This document shows positions 26,637 through 29,743 of a DNA stretch of 29,743 nucleotides, piece by piece (the stretch's first letter is position 1; each line of letters begins with the position of its first letter). A program made the translations under genes and the position numbers. The notes under the pieces are model-generated. The model was not told the DNA's origin. It ran no database searches and saw only the letters and a list, made by a program, of their open reading frames with translations. Source of the stretch: Hydnum rufescens UP504 (taxonomy: Eukaryota; Basidiomycota; Agaricomycetes; Cantharellales; Hydnaceae); contig MU129266.1 of NCBI GenBank assembly GCA_014904985.1, forward strand, positions 7,186 to 36,928, read 5' to 3'.

Positions 26637-26915
26637 AATTCCTGTCAGGTGATTGATGGGTTTGAGGAACTGGCTGATTGCCAGTGGTACAGATTGGATG
26701 CATTTGGCTTCTTCTTGCACCCGAATGAGTTCATGTTTGAGATTGGCTTGTTCATCCTTAATATAGCTTTCTTGGAGATCAAGTATCTCAAGGTGACAGG
26801 CGAATTTCCTGTATTTGATGTAGTAGTCCTCCTCTTGCAACTCTTCATAGAGAATCTCCTATCTATTGCCAATGAGATGGTTGTTATTGTCTATGTACTG
26901 ATGTCCTAGGTGATC
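26637..26915 (-). pseudogene. Rpt3/PSMC4 fragment, copy 2 (tandem duplicate)
   Basis: Second copy, displaced ~314 bp from the first and also on the minus strand. It covers LQEEDYYIKYRK through [15 protein letters not shown] and CIQSVPLAISQFL to HLTGI, then stops matching. A TAG lies in frame near 26868. Differences from copy 1 are scattered over both copies, so the tandem duplication is not very recent. Sequence upstream of the coding part (TTGGAT...GTACATRGA) is also shared, so the duplicated unit is larger than the Rpt3 piece. Confidence 0.88.
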
Positions 26916-27002
26916 CAATTGCTTATTAACCTATTATGGATAGGATTATCTTGTACCAGCTAGTTTGGGGTTTGCTGAAGTCCGTGCACCAGCTGCTTCA
27001 CT

Positions 27003-28070
27003 ATGATGCAATCACAAAGCCATGTTGCAAACCCATCTTTTGCTGCCTCAGGCATGGTGGAAGATAGGAGCACAGGCTCGGAATGTGACCAAGTTGTTGA
27101 CCATTCTCCCTCTGCCTCAGGTGTGGTTGGAGATGGAAGCATGGGTCCAGAAAAGTTGGTGGGCATGCGTGCAGAGCAAATTCACATAGATGAGTTTTCC
27201 CAAGGTCTTTTCATTCATGACTGGGAGAGGCCCATGAAAGTGGACCCTCATTTCAACCTTATTCCTTGTGCCAACTTTGAAAGCCCCTCTGTTTATGCTA
27301 ACGAAAGCATATTCACAGAGCATTCACAGACTACATATGAAGGTCCAATATTTTCTCATTGTTTTTTTCTTTCAATGTTTCCTGACTCTATCTTAGCCAA
27401 TAGTGCTATGCACGCGAATGATCCTGACACAGCAAGCATTGTCAGACTGGAACATTGGACCCTCAGGTTCTCCAACACTGCCCAGCACTATACCCATGTA
27501 CATCAATTCAACAAAGATGACAACAAATTGTATTGCTACAACCCCCTTCCACATAGATGGGATCAAATTCCTGACTTTGGGAACAATTTGGAATTCAACA
27601 ATTTTACTCACATCCCTTTTCCTCTGAACTTGAAAGCACCCCATTGGCCATATATTGTTTGCCATTTTGATGACCCAGTACTCCCTGCCCCCACCAACAT
27701 TGTTTTCATTTCGAGAGATAACTATAGACTAAATTATGGTTATGCAGGTTCCCTAGTGGCATTCACTAATAGATCCTACACTCGCTATCGAGATTGGAGA
27801 GACGTTGTGGGCCAGTCAAAACTTACTGGTTGCAATATTCATCCCACTCCCCCACTTGGTGTGGACAGTAACCCACAGGGGGTTATAGAAGGTCTATTTC
27901 CATCACTTGGTCGAGCATGTGAGGTTTGCAGTGACATTCTGTGGGCATCCTATGAATACAGTGGCCTAGCTCATTATTTTATGCACCAATACACTGATCA
28001 TATCGCATTGGAGGATCCTTTGACTGAAGTACCTCACCATCAGCTTAGGGCGACTACTATGACCCCATGA
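27003..28070 (+). CDS. Orphan protein, 355 aa, unknown function
   Basis: The best-preserved ORF outside the repeats. It starts at ATG 27003 (a second ATG follows at once) and ends at TGA 28068-28070. Residues ~15-55 hold a 23-residue tandem duplication (ASGMVEDRSTGSE and ASGVVGDGSMGPE, DNA period 69 bp). The rest is aromatic- and His-rich: EHWTLRFSNTAQHYTHVHQF, then YNPLPHRWDQIPDF, HWPYIVCHFDDPVLP, SRDNYRLNYGYAGSLVAF, ACEVCSDILW. No signal peptide, membrane span or known catalytic motif is seen; I looked for and did not find a TET/JBP-type His-x-Asp signature. The stop lies in the module shared with the satellite ends, and RATTMTP has a match (RATTLTL) on the minus strand at 12740-12760. It may be a transposon-associated gene. 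Confidence 0.6.
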   Translation: MMQSQSHVANPSFAASGMVEDRSTGSECDQVVDHSPSASGVVGDGSMGPEKLVGMRAEQIHIDEFSQGLFIHDWERPMKVDPHFNLIPCANFESPSVYANESIFTEHSQTTYEGPIFSHCFFLSMFPDSILANSAMHANDPDTASIVRLEHWTLRFSNTAQHYTHVHQFNKDDNKLYCYNPLPHRWDQIPDFGNNLEFNNFTHIPFPLNLKAPHWPYIVCHFDDPVLPAPTNIVFISRDNYRLNYGYAGSLVAFTNRSYTRYRDWRDVVGQSKLTGCNIHPTPPLGVDSNPQGVIEGLFPSLGRACEVCSDILWASYEYSGLAHYFMHQYTDHIALEDPLTEVPHHQLRATTMTP

Positions 28071-28140
28071 AGGTCCAATTTTAATGTATGAAACCCCCCC
28101 CTTGAAGGGTATGTTGGTAGCAGGTTATCACCTGCTATTC
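28055..28140 (-). repeat. Conserved end sequence next to satellite array 2
   Basis: On the minus strand reads GGTGATAACCTGCTACC, ACCCTTCAAGGGGGGGG, TTTCATACATTAAAATTGGA, CTTCATGGGGTCATAGTAG. It is the inverted equivalent of 12668-12790. Confidence 0.85.
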
Positions 28141-29300
28141 CTGGATGCTACAGAATGACATCGTGTACCACCTGCTATGGTGGATTAATAGTACCTACTA
28201 TGAAATCCTGTTCACCTACTATGAAATGCATATCACCTGCTATGAAATGCATATCACCTACTATGGAATTGATATCACCTACTATAGAATCCCTACCACC
28301 TGCTATGGAATCCATATCACCTGCTATGGATTCCATATCAGCTGCTATGGAATCCATATCACCTGCTATGGAATCCATATCACCTGCTAGGAATTCCATA
28401 GCAGCTGCTATGGATTCCATATCACCTGCTGTGGAATGCATATCAGCTGCTATGGAATGCATATCAGCTGCTATGGAATGCATATCACCTGCTAGGGAAT
28501 GCATATCACCTGCTAGGGAATGCATATCACCTGCTAGGAAATCCATATCACCTGCTAGGGAATCCATATCACCTGCTAGGGACTCCATATCACCTGCTAG
28601 GGACTCCATATCACCTGCTAGGTAATCCATATCACCTGCTAGGTAATCCATATCACCTGCTAGGTAATCCATATCACCTGCTAGGGACTCCATATCACCT
28701 GCTAGGAAATCCATATCACTTGCTATGGACTCCATATCACCTGCTATGGATTCCATATCACTTGCTATGGATTCCATATCACCTGCTAGGAAATTCATAT
28801 CACCTGCTATGGAATCCATATCACCTGCTATGGACTCCATATCACCTGCTATGGAATGCATATCAGCTGCTATGGAATCCATATCACCTGCTATGGAATC
28901 CATATCACCTGCTATGGAATGCATATCACCTGCTATGGAATCCAAATCACCTGCTATGGAATCCATATCACTCGCTAGGAAATCTATATCACCTGCTAGG
29001 AAATCCATATCACCTGCTAGGAAATCCATATCACCTGCTATGGATTCCATAGCAGCTGCTATGGAATGCATATCACCTGCTATGGAATGCATATCACCTG
29101 CTATGGAATGCATATCACCTGCTAGGAAATGCATATCACCTGCTATGGAATGCATATCACCTGCTAGGAAATCCATATCCCCTGCTAGGAAATCCATATC
29201 ACCTGCTAGGGAATCTATATCACCTGCTAGGAAATCCATATCACGTGCTAGGGAATCTATATCACCTACTATGAAATCCATATCACCTACTACAGACATG
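28125..29300 (-). repeat. 21-bp satellite array 2 (core TAGCAGGTGAT on minus strand)
   Basis: About 56 units of 21 bp. On the minus strand the unit is (A/C)TAGCAGGTGATATGGATTCC with variants. The TAGCAGGTGAT core is shared with array 1, while the remaining ~10 bp (ATGGATTCC) are characteristic of this array. Several units replace GGT with AGC (CAGCTGC on plus). The minus-strand ORF 28175-29299 (374 aa, AGDMDSI repeats) and the plus-strand ORF 28725-29426 are both open only because 21 is divisible by three. Confidence 0.95.
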
Positions 29301-29743
29301 ATATATCCTTACCAGTGCTTTGTAATCATTCCTAATATGGCACACAATTACAGTCAAAACAAAGGAAATTGGTGCAGAAATGGGGGAGATATGGGTGCCA
29401 GCTCATCAAAAAAAAAATGCACATAAAAGATGAACCACTGCTCCAATTTCATTATAACCAGGACCATTGGAAAGGGGAATCAAGGCCTTTCATCCTTTTC
29501 ATTTAAGCCAGGGTCCAAAAAAATTTGTCAAGGGTTCCCCTACACTGGATTTAGGGTACCCCAGCCAAAACAGCAGCTGGATTGATGCTTGCAGGGTCAC
29601 CACACAATCACAACCACAAGCACCCTGCATGCTGGAGGTAGAGCACCTCAGGTATGCAGAGTTGCTGCAGGGCAGCTCTGTCTCCTCGGAGTGGTGTCCA
29701 GTGGGACAGCGACCTCAACACTGGCAATTGGCCGGGTGTAATC
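29301..29743. other. Unassigned right end of window
   Basis: No gene, repeat or RNA recognised. CTCAACACTGGCAATTGGCCGG near 29714-29735 resembles CTCAACACCGGCAATTGCCGG in the central palindrome (20110-20133), a short similarity that may be chance. Confidence 0.45.

Noticed and set aside
27003..28070. TET/JBP dioxygenase, because such genes accompany KDZ elements in some Agaricomycetes
   Set aside because: I looked for the His-x-Asp and distal His/Arg pattern of the double-stranded beta-helix fold and did not see it.
28175..29299. 374-aa minus-strand ORF (AGDMDSI repeats) and the overlapping 233-aa plus-strand ORF
   Set aside because: Same reason: period divisible by three, open in several frames on both strands.

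Overview
The window looks like transposon-dense, gene-poor chromosomal DNA from a filamentous basidiomycete, probably an Agaricomycete. The reasons are two KDZ-family (Kyakuja-Dileera-Zisupton) DNA transposons with their fungal-type cysteine-cluster N-terminal regions, short introns of about 60-110 nt with GTRAGT donors and CTAAC branch sites, and no operon-like or bacterial signals. Taxonomy below that level cannot be read from the sequence. I find no clearly intact housekeeping gene. Nearly everything is a transposon, a decayed transposon gene, a satellite or a captured host-gene fragment.

Layout: 1-2400 has no secure gene; it holds a 600-bp strand-asymmetric GT tract and a weak spliced ORF. 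2417-6772 is a 4.3-kb element made mostly of one giant inverted repeat (centre 4345) whose arms carry different numbers of a ~291-bp tandem unit; it is bounded by an 8-bp direct repeat. 7084-10765 is a decayed KDZ transposase (copy A), followed directly by a ~1.86-kb array of 21-bp repeats (10806-12665). 12751-13962 is a long reading frame broken only by TGA codons.

14510-24588 is a second KDZ element (copy B) with ~460-bp terminal inverted repeats, a transposase gene at 15369-18331 and two nested insertions. The first nested segment, 18288-22576, is the most unusual object here. It holds two back-to-back arrays (4 units on the minus strand, 6 on the plus strand) diverging from a 0.94-kb palindrome centred at 20426. 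Each unit is an exon of ~120-260 nt ending in a hairpin (H2), followed by a ~100-nt intron with a second hairpin (H1) at its centre. Donor and acceptor sites are present in most units, and hairpin arms change in a compensatory way between units. The second insertion (22766-24315) sits at the tip of a small palindrome inside the right terminal repeat.

24589-26930 carries minus-strand ORFs of unknown function and two tandem, broken copies of a fragment of the 26S proteasome ATPase Rpt3 (PSMC4), a captured host-gene piece. 27003-28070 is the best-preserved ORF, an orphan protein of 355 aa. 28125-29300 is a second 21-bp repeat array that shares its core unit and its flanking end sequence with the first array, but inverted. 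The last 440 bp show nothing I can assign.

How the parts fit: the KDZ transposases are the only recognisable mobility enzymes and both are inactivated as read here, so current mobility would have to come from copies elsewhere. The hairpin array, the giant palindrome and the satellites look like passengers or non-autonomous elements. All readings are by eye from sequence and family knowledge; no database search was run.
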